A DNA stretch of 64,000 nt, taken from assembly GCF_003288845.1 (NCBI RefSeq), contig NZ_NHYN01000003.1, positions 84,702-148,701 of the forward strand, given 5' to 3'. The translations under genes and the position numbers were made by a program. This stretch comes from Helicobacter monodelphidis. GTDB lineage: Bacteria; Campylobacterota; Campylobacteria; Campylobacterales; Helicobacteraceae. Positions 43,098 to 51,603 of the stretch are shown here, in pieces (positions within the stretch are counted from its first letter, which is position 1; every line of letters starts with the position of its first letter). The notes beneath the pieces were generated by a model. That model worked only from the letters and a program-made list of their open reading frames with translations, had not been told where the DNA came from and did no database searches.

Positions 43098-44280
43098 AGT
43101 AATTTTAAAAATTCTAACACTCTATTTAATCAGTACTGGCTTCTTTTTAATGATTACCTTAAGTGTTACCTATACTCTCCAAAAACGCATTCTTATTGAA
43201 GAAGAAACAAAAAGAATTTATGATGCTAGGGGTGCGATTCATTTTATGGCACGTCATAAAGAATCACTCACATTACAGGATTTTATCGAAATAGCGGAAG
43301 ATTACGGCGTTAGAATCGCCTTTATCGATTCTTCGAAAAATATACTTTTATCTAATCTTTCTCATCAAAAAGTTATATCACTTCCAGTACCCAAACGACA
43401 GGAGGAAACATATATTGTAGATGGACATTTATTTTTATTTTCTCATTTACGTTTTAAACCCACGCCAGAAATAAGGAAAATTCTACCCAAAAAAACCCTA
43501 CTTATTTTAGAAGGAAATAACATCTCCACACAATTACACAAATTGACTCTTACTTATATTGTACTTTTTCTTTGTGCAATGGTGCTAATGGCAGTTGTTG
43601 CATATTTTCTAGTACGACTTTTTCTACGTCGCTTAGAAAGCCAAATTCAATGGTTAGAGCATTTTTTAAAAGATTCTACCCATGAAATCAACACTCCTCT
43701 TAGTGTTATCATAATGAGTATTGAACGTTTTGATACAGAAGAGTTATCCCCAAAGAATCGTAAAAAACTCACTAACATTACACTTGCAGCAAAAACATTA
43801 GCCCACATCTACGATGACCTTGTATACTTGAATTTTCCACATACACATTCCACAGAAATACAAAACTTCAGCCTTGATTCCCTCATTAAAGAGCGTCTCG
43901 AATTCTTTGCTTTACATATCGCACAGAAAAATATTCAAATCCAAACTCATTTACAGAGCTTGAATCTGTGTCTTAATAGACAAAAAATTAGCAAATTGAT
44001 AGATAATCTCATCAGCAATGCCATTAAATATAATCACAAAGATGGTTTTATCCATATTTGCATTCAAGAACACATCTTAAGCATTGAGAATAGTGGACAA
44101 CCCATCACGGATACGCAAGGAATATTCACACGTTATGAACGATATGACCATACACAAGGTGGTTTTGGGATTGGGCTAAACCTTGTTCAAAGCATTTGTG
44201 AAGAATGCCACATTCAAATAGAAGTCCAAACCACTCCCCATTCTAATTGCTTTATTCTTCATTTTTCAAAAGATTGCTAA
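43081..44280 (+). CDS. Sensor histidine kinase
   Basis: A 399-residue membrane kinase: helix 1 (about 7-30, LTLYLISTGFFLMITLSV), a periplasmic loop of about 125 residues, helix 2 (YIVLFLCAMVLMAVVAYFLV), then the H box DSTHEINTPLSVIIM, the N box LIDNLISNAIKYNHKDG and G box GGFGIGLNLVQSI. The short sensor loop is not similar to a known ligand domain. ATG at 43081 is chosen, inside the end of the regulator gene; a GTG at 43069 is possible. Its TAA shares a base with the next ATG (TAATG). Confidence 0.88.
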   Translation: MTLNHKVILKILTLYLISTGFFLMITLSVTYTLQKRILIEEETKRIYDARGAIHFMARHKESLTLQDFIEIAEDYGVRIAFIDSSKNILLSNLSHQKVISLPVPKRQEETYIVDGHLFLFSHLRFKPTPEIRKILPKKTLLILEGNNISTQLHKLTLTYIVLFLCAMVLMAVVAYFLVRLFLRRLESQIQWLEHFLKDSTHEINTPLSVIIMSIERFDTEELSPKNRKKLTNITLAAKTLAHIYDDLVYLNFPHTHSTEIQNFSLDSLIKERLEFFALHIAQKNIQIQTHLQSLNLCLNRQKISKLIDNLISNAIKYNHKDGFIHICIQEHILSIENSGQPITDTQGIFTRYERYDHTQGGFGIGLNLVQSICEECHIQIEVQTTPHSNCFILHFSKDC

Positions 44281-45014
44281 TGATTTCTGAATCCATCAAA
44301 CAACTCATAAAAGAACAATATAAACGAAACCATACAGAAGAATTACAGAAAGCTGACCCTTTAAAAATTGTCCATCAATACAAAAAAGAACCGCATATTG
44401 ATAAAATTGCCCTCGTTTGTGCCTTACTCGCTTATGGTAATGTTCATCAGATTCTTCGCACACTTGAATCTTTAGATTTTTCTTTATTGGTTGCATCTGA
44501 TAAAAAGATTCTCAGCACAAAATTTCCTTATTATCGCTTCCAAACTCAACAAGACATTCAAATGCTTTTCATTGCACTCTCAAAAATTAATCTCAAACAA
44601 GCATTTATCCATGGAATTCAGTCACACAATATTCTCACAGGAATTTCTCATATGCAAAAATCCCTATACGATGCTGTACCGCATTACTCAACTAGAGGGT
44701 TTACATTCTTAATTGGGCAGATTAATGGTCAATCTCCACTCAAACGATGGAACTTATTTTTGCGTTGGGCAGTGCGTAAAGATTGCTTAGATATTGGTTT
44801 TTGGGAAGGGGTTATTCCTTGCAGTGAGCTTTTACTCCCACTTGATACACATTCTTCACGTATAGCAAGAAAACTTGGCTTGCTAAAACGAAAAAGTAAC
44901 GACATAAAAGCTGTGCTAGAAGTCAGCCACAATCTCAAGCAGCTTGATTCTAGCGATCCAATTAAATATGACTTCGCCCTTTATCGCATAGGACAAGAGA
45001 GACTTTTAGGATAA
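44280..45014 (+). CDS. DUF2400/TIGR02757 family protein
   Basis: A 244-residue soluble protein. KEPHIDKIALVCALLAYGNV, GFTFLIGQINGQSPLKRWNL and LRWAVRKDCLDIGFWEGVIP followed by LLPLDTHSSRIARKLGLL are conserved family blocks. The W/D-x(n)-DTH arrangement recalls helix-hairpin-helix DNA glycosylase-like folds, but no activity is established. The start at 44280 is coupled to the kinase stop (TAATG). It converges with the next gene; the two stop codons are adjacent (45014/45015). Confidence 0.8.
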   Translation: MISESIKQLIKEQYKRNHTEELQKADPLKIVHQYKKEPHIDKIALVCALLAYGNVHQILRTLESLDFSLLVASDKKILSTKFPYYRFQTQQDIQMLFIALSKINLKQAFIHGIQSHNILTGISHMQKSLYDAVPHYSTRGFTFLIGQINGQSPLKRWNLFLRWAVRKDCLDIGFWEGVIPCSELLLPLDTHSSRIARKLGLLKRKSNDIKAVLEVSHNLKQLDSSDPIKYDFALYRIGQERLLG

Positions 45015-45380
45015 TTAATATGCACGATTACCATAACACTTCCATTCAATTTTTCTTGCAGTTACCTGCGGAATTTGCGGTATAGTGTTTGGGTCTTGCA
45101 TCCCTTGTGGTGGCACATAGCCCTGCAAAACATCAACTTCAACAAGCTGTCCAATATATAAATCCTTAAATGAACCATTACTATCCCAAAGCCCAAACCA
45201 ACCGCAATCATCGCCTTCCATACGCGTATGAGGTAAAACCTTCACAACAACAGAGCTTCCCCAGCCACCTAAAGTTATCGTTTTTGCCTGGTTATCAATT
45301 GCGATAATCTCGCCATTAATATCCCAATCTGCAAAAAGACTCATTGTTGCACACAAAAGTAAAATACATATTTTTTTCAT
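45015..45380 (-). CDS. Small secreted protein ending in a conserved EWKCY motif
   Basis: A 121-residue periplasmic protein. MKKICILLLCATMSLFAD is a signal peptide, with AAGGAG before the start at 45380 (an in-frame start 20 codons upstream lacks this and the signal). The mature part INGEIIAIDNQAKTITLGGW then SVVVKVLPHTRMEGDDCGWF resembles small beta-barrel secreted domains (DUF5666-like in general pattern, unproven). It ends VTARKIEWKCYGNRAY. A second copy of that ending is cut by the right window edge (63936-64000), so there are at least two paralogues. Confidence 0.7.
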   Translation of the reverse strand: MKKICILLLCATMSLFADWDINGEIIAIDNQAKTITLGGWGSSVVVKVLPHTRMEGDDCGWFGLWDSNGSFKDLYIGQLVEVDVLQGYVPPQGMQDPNTIPQIPQVTARKIEWKCYGNRAY

Positions 45381-45499
45381 TGATGACTCCTTAAGTATTA
45401 CTGACAAAAGTGTAACAAAGAAGTGCAAAGAAAATGTCAAGTTTTTGTCGTAAACTATACAATAATTTAAATTAACTCGCTTGTATGGTTTAGCTATAT

Positions 45500-45530
45500 T
45501 TTCAGTAAAGAATAGTTTTGTTGACTGAAA
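45500..45530. promoter_or_regulatory. 7-bp inverted repeat overlapping the -35 of the activase promoter
   Basis: TTTCAGT (45500-45506) and ACTGAAA (45524-45530) are exact reverse complements with a 17-base spacer. The right arm overlaps the -35 hexamer TTGACT. This is where a repressor operator would be expected, but 7-bp arms with a wide spacer are weak evidence. Confidence 0.35.
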
Positions 45531-45549
45531 TCTATTTTTCTGCTAGAGT
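45521..45549 (+). promoter_or_regulatory. Candidate sigma70 promoter for the activase operon
   Basis: TTGACT (45521-45526), 17 bases, TAGAGT (45544-45549) preceded by TGC (extended -10). It ends about 30 bases before the ATG. TACAAT at 45550 is an alternative -10 with poorer spacing. Confidence 0.5.
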
Positions 45550-45579
45550 TACAATAATTTAAAATATTAAGGAATAGAT

Positions 45580-48500
45580 ATGGGCTTGACGCTGGGTATT
45601 GATATCGGAAGCACAACAGCAAAAGTTGCCTTGCTTGATGGAGACGAAATCATCTACAAACGTTATGAACGTCATTATTCAAAAGTGCGTGAAAAAAGTA
45701 TTGAAATTGTAGAAGGTTTAAAAAACATTATTCAAGATAGGGAGTTTAAAGTTTCTTTATCAGGTTCAGCAGGATTTGGAATCTGCAAAGTAGCAGGTAT
45801 TGATTTTGTACAAGAAGTATTTGCCACCGCAGAAGCTGTTAAATTCTTAGAGCCAAGTACAGATGTTGTTATTGAATTGGGTGGTGAAGATGCAAAAATT
45901 TTATTTTTGAGTGGAGGAACTGAAGAAAGAATGAATGGATCTTGTGCCGGGGGAACAGGGGCATTCATCGACCAAATGGTTACCCTACTTGCTATTTCTG
46001 CTGAAGAATTTGACGCTATCTCCTTAAAACATAAAAAAATCTATCCCGTTGCCTCACGTTGTGGCGTCTTTGCAAAAACCGATGTACAACCCCTCCTAAA
46101 TCAAGGTGTTAATAAAGAAGATATCACTGCGAGTATCTTTCAAGCTGTTGTCGACCAAACCATCACTGGCTTAGCACAAGGAAGAGAGATTGGTGGAAAG
46201 GTAATGTTTTTAGGAGGGCCTTTATTTTTTTACAAGGGTTTGCAAGAAAGATTCACCCAAACTCTCAAACTAGACAAAACATCAGCTATTTTTCCAGATT
46301 ACGCACAATATTCTGTCGCTATTGGGGTAAGTCTATGTGCAAGAGAGAGCGAAAAAACATTCACTTGCGATAGTCTCATCACAAAGTTAATTGAATCTAA
46401 AAATGCTGCTTCGCGTAATAAATATTTAGAACCGCTTTTTAAGGATGAGCAAGAATTCAGTGCATTCACAAAACGTCATCAAAATGCCTCTGTTGATGAA
46501 ATTGACATTGATGTCGCATTTATTCAAAATCAGTACAAAAAACTTGACGCCTACATCGGCATTGACTGTGGTTCTACGACAACCAAACTGATTATCTTAG
46601 ATTCAAACAACCATATTCTCTATCAATACTACAACTCCAATCAAGGCAACCCAACAAGTGTAATTCAAGACCAACTAAACTATATCTATCGCCACCTTGG
46701 GGATAAAATCAATATCAGAGGCAGTGCAGTGACCGGCTATGGGGAAGAATTAATCAAAGCAGGTTTTGGGCTTGATGCGGGAATTGTGGAAACAATGGCA
46801 CATTTAAAAGCGGCACAATATTTCAACCCACGCGTAGACTTTATCATCGATATTGGTGGACAAGATATTAAATGCTTTTTTATCCGCAACAACAGCATTG
46901 ATTCCATTTTATTGAACGAGGCTTGTTCTAGTGGTTGTGGTAGTTTTATCGAAACTTTTGCAAAATCAATGGGCTATAATGTCTCTGAATTCTCAAAGCT
47001 TGGGCTAAAGTCAAAACACCCCGTTGAATTAGGTAGCCGTTGCACCGTTTTTATGAACAGCTCCGTCAAGGAAGCTCAAAAAGAGGGTGCTTGTATTGAA
47101 GACATTAGTGCAGGACTATCAATAAGTGTTGTAAAAAATGCTATATACAAAGTAATTCGTGCAAGAGATGCTGATGATTTAGGGCAACAAATCGTCGTGC
47201 AGGGTGGAACATTCTTAAATGATGCCGTATTGAGAAGTTTTGAGAAAGAAATTAACAGGGATGTAATTCGCCCCAAAATTAGCGGACTGATGGGGGCTTT
47301 TGGTGCAGCTTTACACGCAAAAAGCCTAAATCTTTTTGAATCAAATATTATTCAAGAAGAAGCATTACAACAATTCTCACATAAAGCAAAAGCGACTGTA
47401 TGTAAAATCTGTGGCAATAATTGCAACTTAACCATCAATCGTTTTAGTGATGATTCAGGAAACAAAAGGAAGTTTATCTCTGGAAATCGTTGTGATAAAC
47501 CTCTAGGTTTAAAAACACTCACATTCCTACCTAATCTCTATGAATATAAACTCAATAAACTCAAATCTTTAACAGAATATGCAGAATATGACCCGCCTAA
47601 AAACATTAAAGGAAAAGTCGGCATTCCCCTTGCCCTAAATATGTATGAAAATCTCCCTTTTTGGCATAAGCTTTTAAGTGAACTTGGGTATGAGGTTGTC
47701 GTTTCAGATATTACAACAAGAGACACTTTTACGAAAGGACAATATAGCATTCCAAGCGATACAGTTTGCTATCCTGCAAAACTTGTGCATGGACATATTG
47801 AAAACCTACTAGAAAAGGGGGTAGACACTCTATTCTATCCTTGTATGAGCTATAATTTTGAAAGCACAGACCAACATCAAGACAATAGCACAAACAATTA
47901 TAATTGCCCTGTTGTTGCCTATTATCCAGAGCTTCTGAATGCAAATGTGGACAAACTAAAAAATGTCAGATTCTTGTATCCTTATATGGGGCTACATAAA
48001 AAAGATGATTTTTATAAAAAATCTGTAAAATTTTTTACACAGGAATTGAATCCGCTACATAAACAAAATTTAATTTCTAAATCCTTAGATTTCTTCACAA
48101 AAGGGCTTAAAGCAAGCGAGAAAGAATTTAGGGAGGCTTTGCAAAAAGCGTACGAATTTCGCCATCAATGGCTTGATGATATTAAAGCGTATGGAGAAAA
48201 AGTCTTAGACATTATTCATCAAAAAAATCTGAAAGCAATCGTGCTTTGCGGAAGACCTTATCATATCGATCCAGAAATTAACCACGGCATTGATAAACTC
48301 ATTAACTCTTTAGGCTTGGTTGTTTTAAGTGAAGATTCAATTGCTCACTTAACAGAAGCAAAAGATTTACAAATTCTCAATCAATGGAGCTACCATTCAC
48401 GACTTTATAATGCTGCAGAATTTGTGTGCAATTATCCAAATATCGAACTTGTCCAGCTTGTCAGTTTTGGTTGCGGAATTGATTCCATTACCACCGATGA

Positions 48501-48729
48501 AGTACGTTCTATTCTAGAATCTAAAGGTAGATTCTATACTCAACTCAAGATTGATGAGATTAGCAATCTTGGTGCAGTAAAAATCAGAATCCGTTCGTTA
48601 CTAGCAGCAATGGAAGAAAAAATGGTAGAAAAAAGAAGGCTAGAAACCCCTAAACGTTTTGAAAATAGTCTAATTTTTAAAAATGTCAATCTGCAAAGAT
48701 TAGCAGACATTGCTTCAACAATATCTTAA
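45580..48729 (+). CDS. Double BadF/HgdC-type acyl-CoA dehydratase activase with DUF2229 region
   Basis: A 1049-residue protein. Residues 1-260 and about 324-590 are two ASKHA ATPase domains, each starting with a GID-x-GS-T-T-x-K motif (IGSTTAKVALLD, GSTTTKLIILD) and carrying cluster-type cysteines (NGSCAGGTGAFIDQM; NEACSSGCGSFIETF). A Cys-rich segment CKICGNNCNL to NRCDKP lies near 607-640, followed by a DUF2229 region from about 680 (VGIPLALNMYENLPFWHKLL). Such proteins activate radical 2-hydroxyacyl-CoA dehydratases by ATP-driven electron transfer, but this long form has no known substrate. In many anaerobes the same domains are fused with the next gene into one protein of about 1400-1500 residues. 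Confidence 0.85.
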   Translation: MGLTLGIDIGSTTAKVALLDGDEIIYKRYERHYSKVREKSIEIVEGLKNIIQDREFKVSLSGSAGFGICKVAGIDFVQEVFATAEAVKFLEPSTDVVIELGGEDAKILFLSGGTEERMNGSCAGGTGAFIDQMVTLLAISAEEFDAISLKHKKIYPVASRCGVFAKTDVQPLLNQGVNKEDITASIFQAVVDQTITGLAQGREIGGKVMFLGGPLFFYKGLQERFTQTLKLDKTSAIFPDYAQYSVAIGVSLCARESEKTFTCDSLITKLIESKNAASRNKYLEPLFKDEQEFSAFTKRHQNASVDEIDIDVAFIQNQYKKLDAYIGIDCGSTTTKLIILDSNNHILYQYYNSNQGNPTSVIQDQLNYIYRHLGDKINIRGSAVTGYGEELIKAGFGLDAGIVETMAHLKAAQYFNPRVDFIIDIGGQDIKCFFIRNNSIDSILLNEACSSGCGSFIETFAKSMGYNVSEFSKLGLKSKHPVELGSRCTVFMNSSVKEAQKEGACIEDISAGLSISVVKNAIYKVIRARDADDLGQQIVVQGGTFLNDAVLRSFEKEINRDVIRPKISGLMGAFGAALHAKSLNLFESNIIQEEALQQFSHKAKATVCKICGNNCNLTINRFSDDSGNKRKFISGNRCDKPLGLKTLTFLPNLYEYKLNKLKSLTEYAEYDPPKNIKGKVGIPLALNMYENLPFWHKLLSELGYEVVVSDITTRDTFTKGQYSIPSDTVCYPAKLVHGHIENLLEKGVDTLFYPCMSYNFESTDQHQDNSTNNYNCPVVAYYPELLNANVDKLKNVRFLYPYMGLHKKDDFYKKSVKFFTQELNPLHKQNLISKSLDFFTKGLKASEKEFREALQKAYEFRHQWLDDIKAYGEKVLDIIHQKNLKAIVLCGRPYHIDPEINHGIDKLINSLGLVVLSEDSIAHLTEAKDLQILNQWSYHSRLYNAAEFVCNYPNIELVQLVSFGCGIDSITTDEVRSILESKGRFYTQLKIDEISNLGAVKIRIRSLLAAMEEKMVEKRRLETPKRFENSLIFKNVNLQRLADIASTIS

Positions 48730-48738
48730 GGAGAAAAA

Positions 48739-50067
48739 ATGGAATATACCTCAGCAAATGTTGTTTCTTGGAAGCAAACGCAACAACAAAAGGAACAAAT
48801 CGGATTTAAAGAAAGGGAGATAACGAAAATTCCTTTTACAAAAGAGATGAAAGAAACGCACACTATCTTGGTCCCAATGATGCTACCCATTCATTTTCGT
48901 TTTCTAGTTAATATTTTACATTTACATGGCTACAAGGCGGAACTATTACATAATGATGGCAAGGGTATTGTTGATGAGGGCTTGAGAAATGTACATAATG
49001 ACACTTGCTATCCAGCACTACTTGTTATTGGACAAATGATTGACGCACTCAAAAGTGGAAAGTGGGATTTAAGCAAAGTTGCTTTGATGATTACACAAAC
49101 TGGTGGAGGTTGCAGAGCAAGTAACTATATCTACCTCTTAAGAAAAGCTTTAAATAAGGCGGGATATGGGAGTATTCCTGTTATTTCGCTGAATTTTAGT
49201 GGACTAGAGAACGATCAAGGTTTTAGCGTGAGTCGTGTAATGCTACAAAATATGCTTTCAGCAGTTATTTATGGCGATTTACTTATGCACATCTCTAATC
49301 AATGCAAACCTTACGAGAAAAATGCGGGAGATACTGATGCGATGGTCAGTAAATGGATTGATAAAATCACCACACCCGGCACAAACGATGGATTAATTAG
49401 CTATAAAGCCCTCAAAAAAGATACAAAAGCTATTTTAGAAGATTTTGCTTCCATTCCTATGGAACGCAAACAAAAAACAAAGGTAGGTATTGTTGGGGAG
49501 ATTTATATTAAATTTTCTCCGATTGGCAATAATAACTTGGAAGATTTCTTATTAGGTGAGAATTGTGAAGTTGTCATTCCTGGATTCTTAGATTTTTGTC
49601 TATATTGCATTAATGATAGCCTTGTCGAGGGACGTTTATATGGCGGAAAACTAACAACAATGATGATTTACAAGGTTGTATATGCTTATTTTTTGAAGCG
49701 ACAAACAGATATGATTAAAGCCATTGTTAAACATGGATTTTTCCAAGCACCCTCCAGCTTTAAGCATACAAAATCTCTTGCAAACGACTATGTTTCCCAA
49801 GCAATGAATATGGGTGAAGGATGGTTGCTTACTGCAGAGATGCTAGAGTTGATTCAGCAAGGTGTAAATAATATCGTTTGCACACAGCCCTTTGGTTGCC
49901 TCCCTAACCACATTGTTGGACGAGGAATGATGAAAGTCATCAAAGAGAAAAATCCACAAAGCAATATTGTTTCAATCGATTATGATCCAGGTGCGACAAA
50001 AGTCAACCAGGAGAATCGTATTAAACTAATGTTGAGTAATGCCAAAAAACAGATGGCTCTAACATAA
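48739..50067 (+). CDS. 2-hydroxyacyl-CoA dehydratase-related protein, partner of the activase
   Basis: A 442-residue protein starting MEYTSANVVSWKQTQQQKEQ, 9 bases after the activase stop, with AAGGAG before the ATG. Conserved Cys positions are in HNDTCYPALLVIGQMIDAL, TQTGGGCRASNYIYLLRK, FLDFCLYCINDSL and QPFGCLPNHIVGRGMMK. These match the C-terminal part of the single-chain YjiL-like/CoA-substrate enzyme activases and point to Fe-S ligands. I infer that the two genes form one complex. The reaction is unknown; dehydration of an alpha-hydroxyacyl-CoA or another radical reduction is only a family-based guess. Confidence 0.8.
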   Translation: MEYTSANVVSWKQTQQQKEQIGFKEREITKIPFTKEMKETHTILVPMMLPIHFRFLVNILHLHGYKAELLHNDGKGIVDEGLRNVHNDTCYPALLVIGQMIDALKSGKWDLSKVALMITQTGGGCRASNYIYLLRKALNKAGYGSIPVISLNFSGLENDQGFSVSRVMLQNMLSAVIYGDLLMHISNQCKPYEKNAGDTDAMVSKWIDKITTPGTNDGLISYKALKKDTKAILEDFASIPMERKQKTKVGIVGEIYIKFSPIGNNNLEDFLLGENCEVVIPGFLDFCLYCINDSLVEGRLYGGKLTTMMIYKVVYAYFLKRQTDMIKAIVKHGFFQAPSSFKHTKSLANDYVSQAMNMGEGWLLTAEMLELIQQGVNNIVCTQPFGCLPNHIVGRGMMKVIKEKNPQSNIVSIDYDPGATKVNQENRIKLMLSNAKKQMALT

Positions 50068-50092
50068 ACCCTCTTTAGGAAAAAGGAATGGG

Positions 50093-50461
50093 TTGAAGAA
50101 TCTTTATAGTTTTGGTTTATTTGAAGCGATTATTGCATTGTTGCTTTTGAGTGCAATCGTCTTGTTATTGCCACTTTTTCAACGCAACGAACAAGAAAGC
50201 CAGTCTCTGGTTTCCTCAAAGGAGATTTTATTCATTGCTGATTCCACTCTCAATCAAATTGCAGAAAACATCAGCAATGCCCAATCTCCAATAACACCTC
50301 CACCATTTAACCAACCTCCATTTTCACTATCATACAAAATCTCGCCCATCAAACACCATCCAACAACCATTTATAAAATAGAGGCTTTTATTACTAAAGA
50401 CAAAAGGCTTTTATCCGTGCTGACAACTTATAGCACAACCATACAGAAAGAATTTTTATGA
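50093..50461 (+). CDS. Prepilin-like protein 1
   Basis: A 122-residue protein with a short basic start (KNLYS) and FGLFEAIIALLLLSAIVLLL, the hydrophobic helix of type IV prepilin-like proteins. The Glu at position +5 is present if cleavage falls after Ser (S|FGLFE). It starts with TTG at 50093 behind AAAAAGGA; the ATG at 50087 stops at once. It overlaps the next gene by 4 bases and is 25 bases after the dehydratase-related gene. The rest (LQNPPPFNQPPF-like Pro-rich) is not recognisable. Confidence 0.7.
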   Translation: MKNLYSFGLFEAIIALLLLSAIVLLLPLFQRNEQESQSLVSSKEILFIADSTLNQIAENISNAQSPITPPPFNQPPFSLSYKISPIKHHPTTIYKIEAFITKDKRLLSVLTTYSTTIQKEFL

Positions 50462-51147
50462 AAAATAGGATTCTCCCCTGCTTTTCACTCCTTGAATTAA
50501 TATTATCTTTAACAATCTCCTCCTTAGTTATTGTATTATTTGCACAAATCTCCTTCACAGAATACCAACGTTTTTCGCAACAAAAAGCCATAGAAATTAA
50601 TGCCTCTATTCTCAATAATATTATGCTACAAGTAGATAGACACATTAAGGATATTTTTCGCCCAAGTCTACAAATCACACCAAATACGCTTAGCTTTTAT
50701 CGATATGCCCTACCCTACCCCTTAGTTTTTGACCCAGCACAAACCTCACAAGAATTGACAATTCTCTACCCACATTCTTTACCCAATATAAACGCACAGC
50801 TTTATTGCGTTAACACAAAAACCTATCATCGCATCACACAAATCACTTCCCATTCACTCCAATTAAAAGAAACACTACCTCAATCATGTGAATACGGTTA
50901 TTTGCTCACACAAGAAAGAATCCAGATTCTCTATGCCTCTGACCAACGCCTAAAATTACAAACACCACATTCAAATTACATTCTCACTTCTCCCTTGCAA
51001 TCGTTTCAAGCCTCCCTAAACCAAAACCTACTCTCTTTTTCTTTCTGTATGCGTGATAAAAATATTGAAAAAATCTTTTGCAAAGAAGACCCAACATTAT
51101 CCATTTGCACGCAAGGGCAATGCCGAGCGTGGACAACAAACTTATGA
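50458..51147 (+). CDS. Prepilin-like protein 2 (minor pseudopilin)
   Basis: A 229-residue protein starting MKNRILPCFSLLELILSLTI: a basic leader, Cys at -1, then FSLLE with Glu at +5 and a hydrophobic helix, as in minor pseudopilins (PulJ/GspJ-like length). The large C-terminal part has cysteine-containing strands (QLYCVNTKTYHRI, SFCMRDKNIEKIFCKED). It overlaps both neighbours by four bases. A membrane pseudopilus role is inferred. Confidence 0.75.
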   Translation: MKNRILPCFSLLELILSLTISSLVIVLFAQISFTEYQRFSQQKAIEINASILNNIMLQVDRHIKDIFRPSLQITPNTLSFYRYALPYPLVFDPAQTSQELTILYPHSLPNINAQLYCVNTKTYHRITQITSHSLQLKETLPQSCEYGYLLTQERIQILYASDQRLKLQTPHSNYILTSPLQSFQASLNQNLLSFSFCMRDKNIEKIFCKEDPTLSICTQGQCRAWTTNL

Positions 51148-51581
51148 CAACAAAACCTCTGAATGCTTATTTGCTCTTACAGATTCTTATCGCCTTTATC
51201 ATTCTTAGCTCAATGCTACTCACAACCCGCTACCTTACGCACAGAATTAGTGGAGAATATATCAGCAATCAAGCAAGTGCACAATTAGCCCAATATGCAA
51301 AAAGTAGCCAACGCATTATTGTTGCACTCATTCAAAATAAAACTCTAAAGGCTACAAAAACTCCCACAACAAACGATACATTATTTACACCCTTCCTTAC
51401 ACCAAACTATCACATCTCCTTCAATTTATGGCAAGTTTCTGATTTCTTGATTTGTATTGAAACCTATGTTAATGTTATATTACCTAATGGAACTCTCTTG
51501 AATCACCACGATTCAGCCCTTTTATATCAGGAAAAGTTAATTAGCCCTGCGTTAAAATGCGACACGAGTATTACGCCTTAA
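51144..51581 (+). CDS. Prepilin-like protein 3, lacking Glu at +5
   Basis: A 145-residue protein; ATG at 51144 overlaps the preceding stop (ATGA) and is preferred over an upstream in-frame start inside that gene. The N-terminus MTTKPLNAYLLLQILIAFII has the hydrophobic helix with Gln where processed pseudopilins carry Glu. Absence of Glu5 is known for the GspK-type tip subunit, but GspK is larger, so that role is only a suggestion. Confidence 0.65.
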   Translation: MTTKPLNAYLLLQILIAFIILSSMLLTTRYLTHRISGEYISNQASAQLAQYAKSSQRIIVALIQNKTLKATKTPTTNDTLFTPFLTPNYHISFNLWQVSDFLICIETYVNVILPNGTLLNHHDSALLYQEKLISPALKCDTSITP

Positions 51582-51603
51582 ATGCGGATACAAAGGATAA
51601 CCG

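Noticed and set aside
45012..45017. Adjacent stop codons of the convergent DUF2400 and EWKCY genes as a shared signal
   Set aside because: Tight convergence is common in compact genomes, and no hairpin or T run exists between the two genes.
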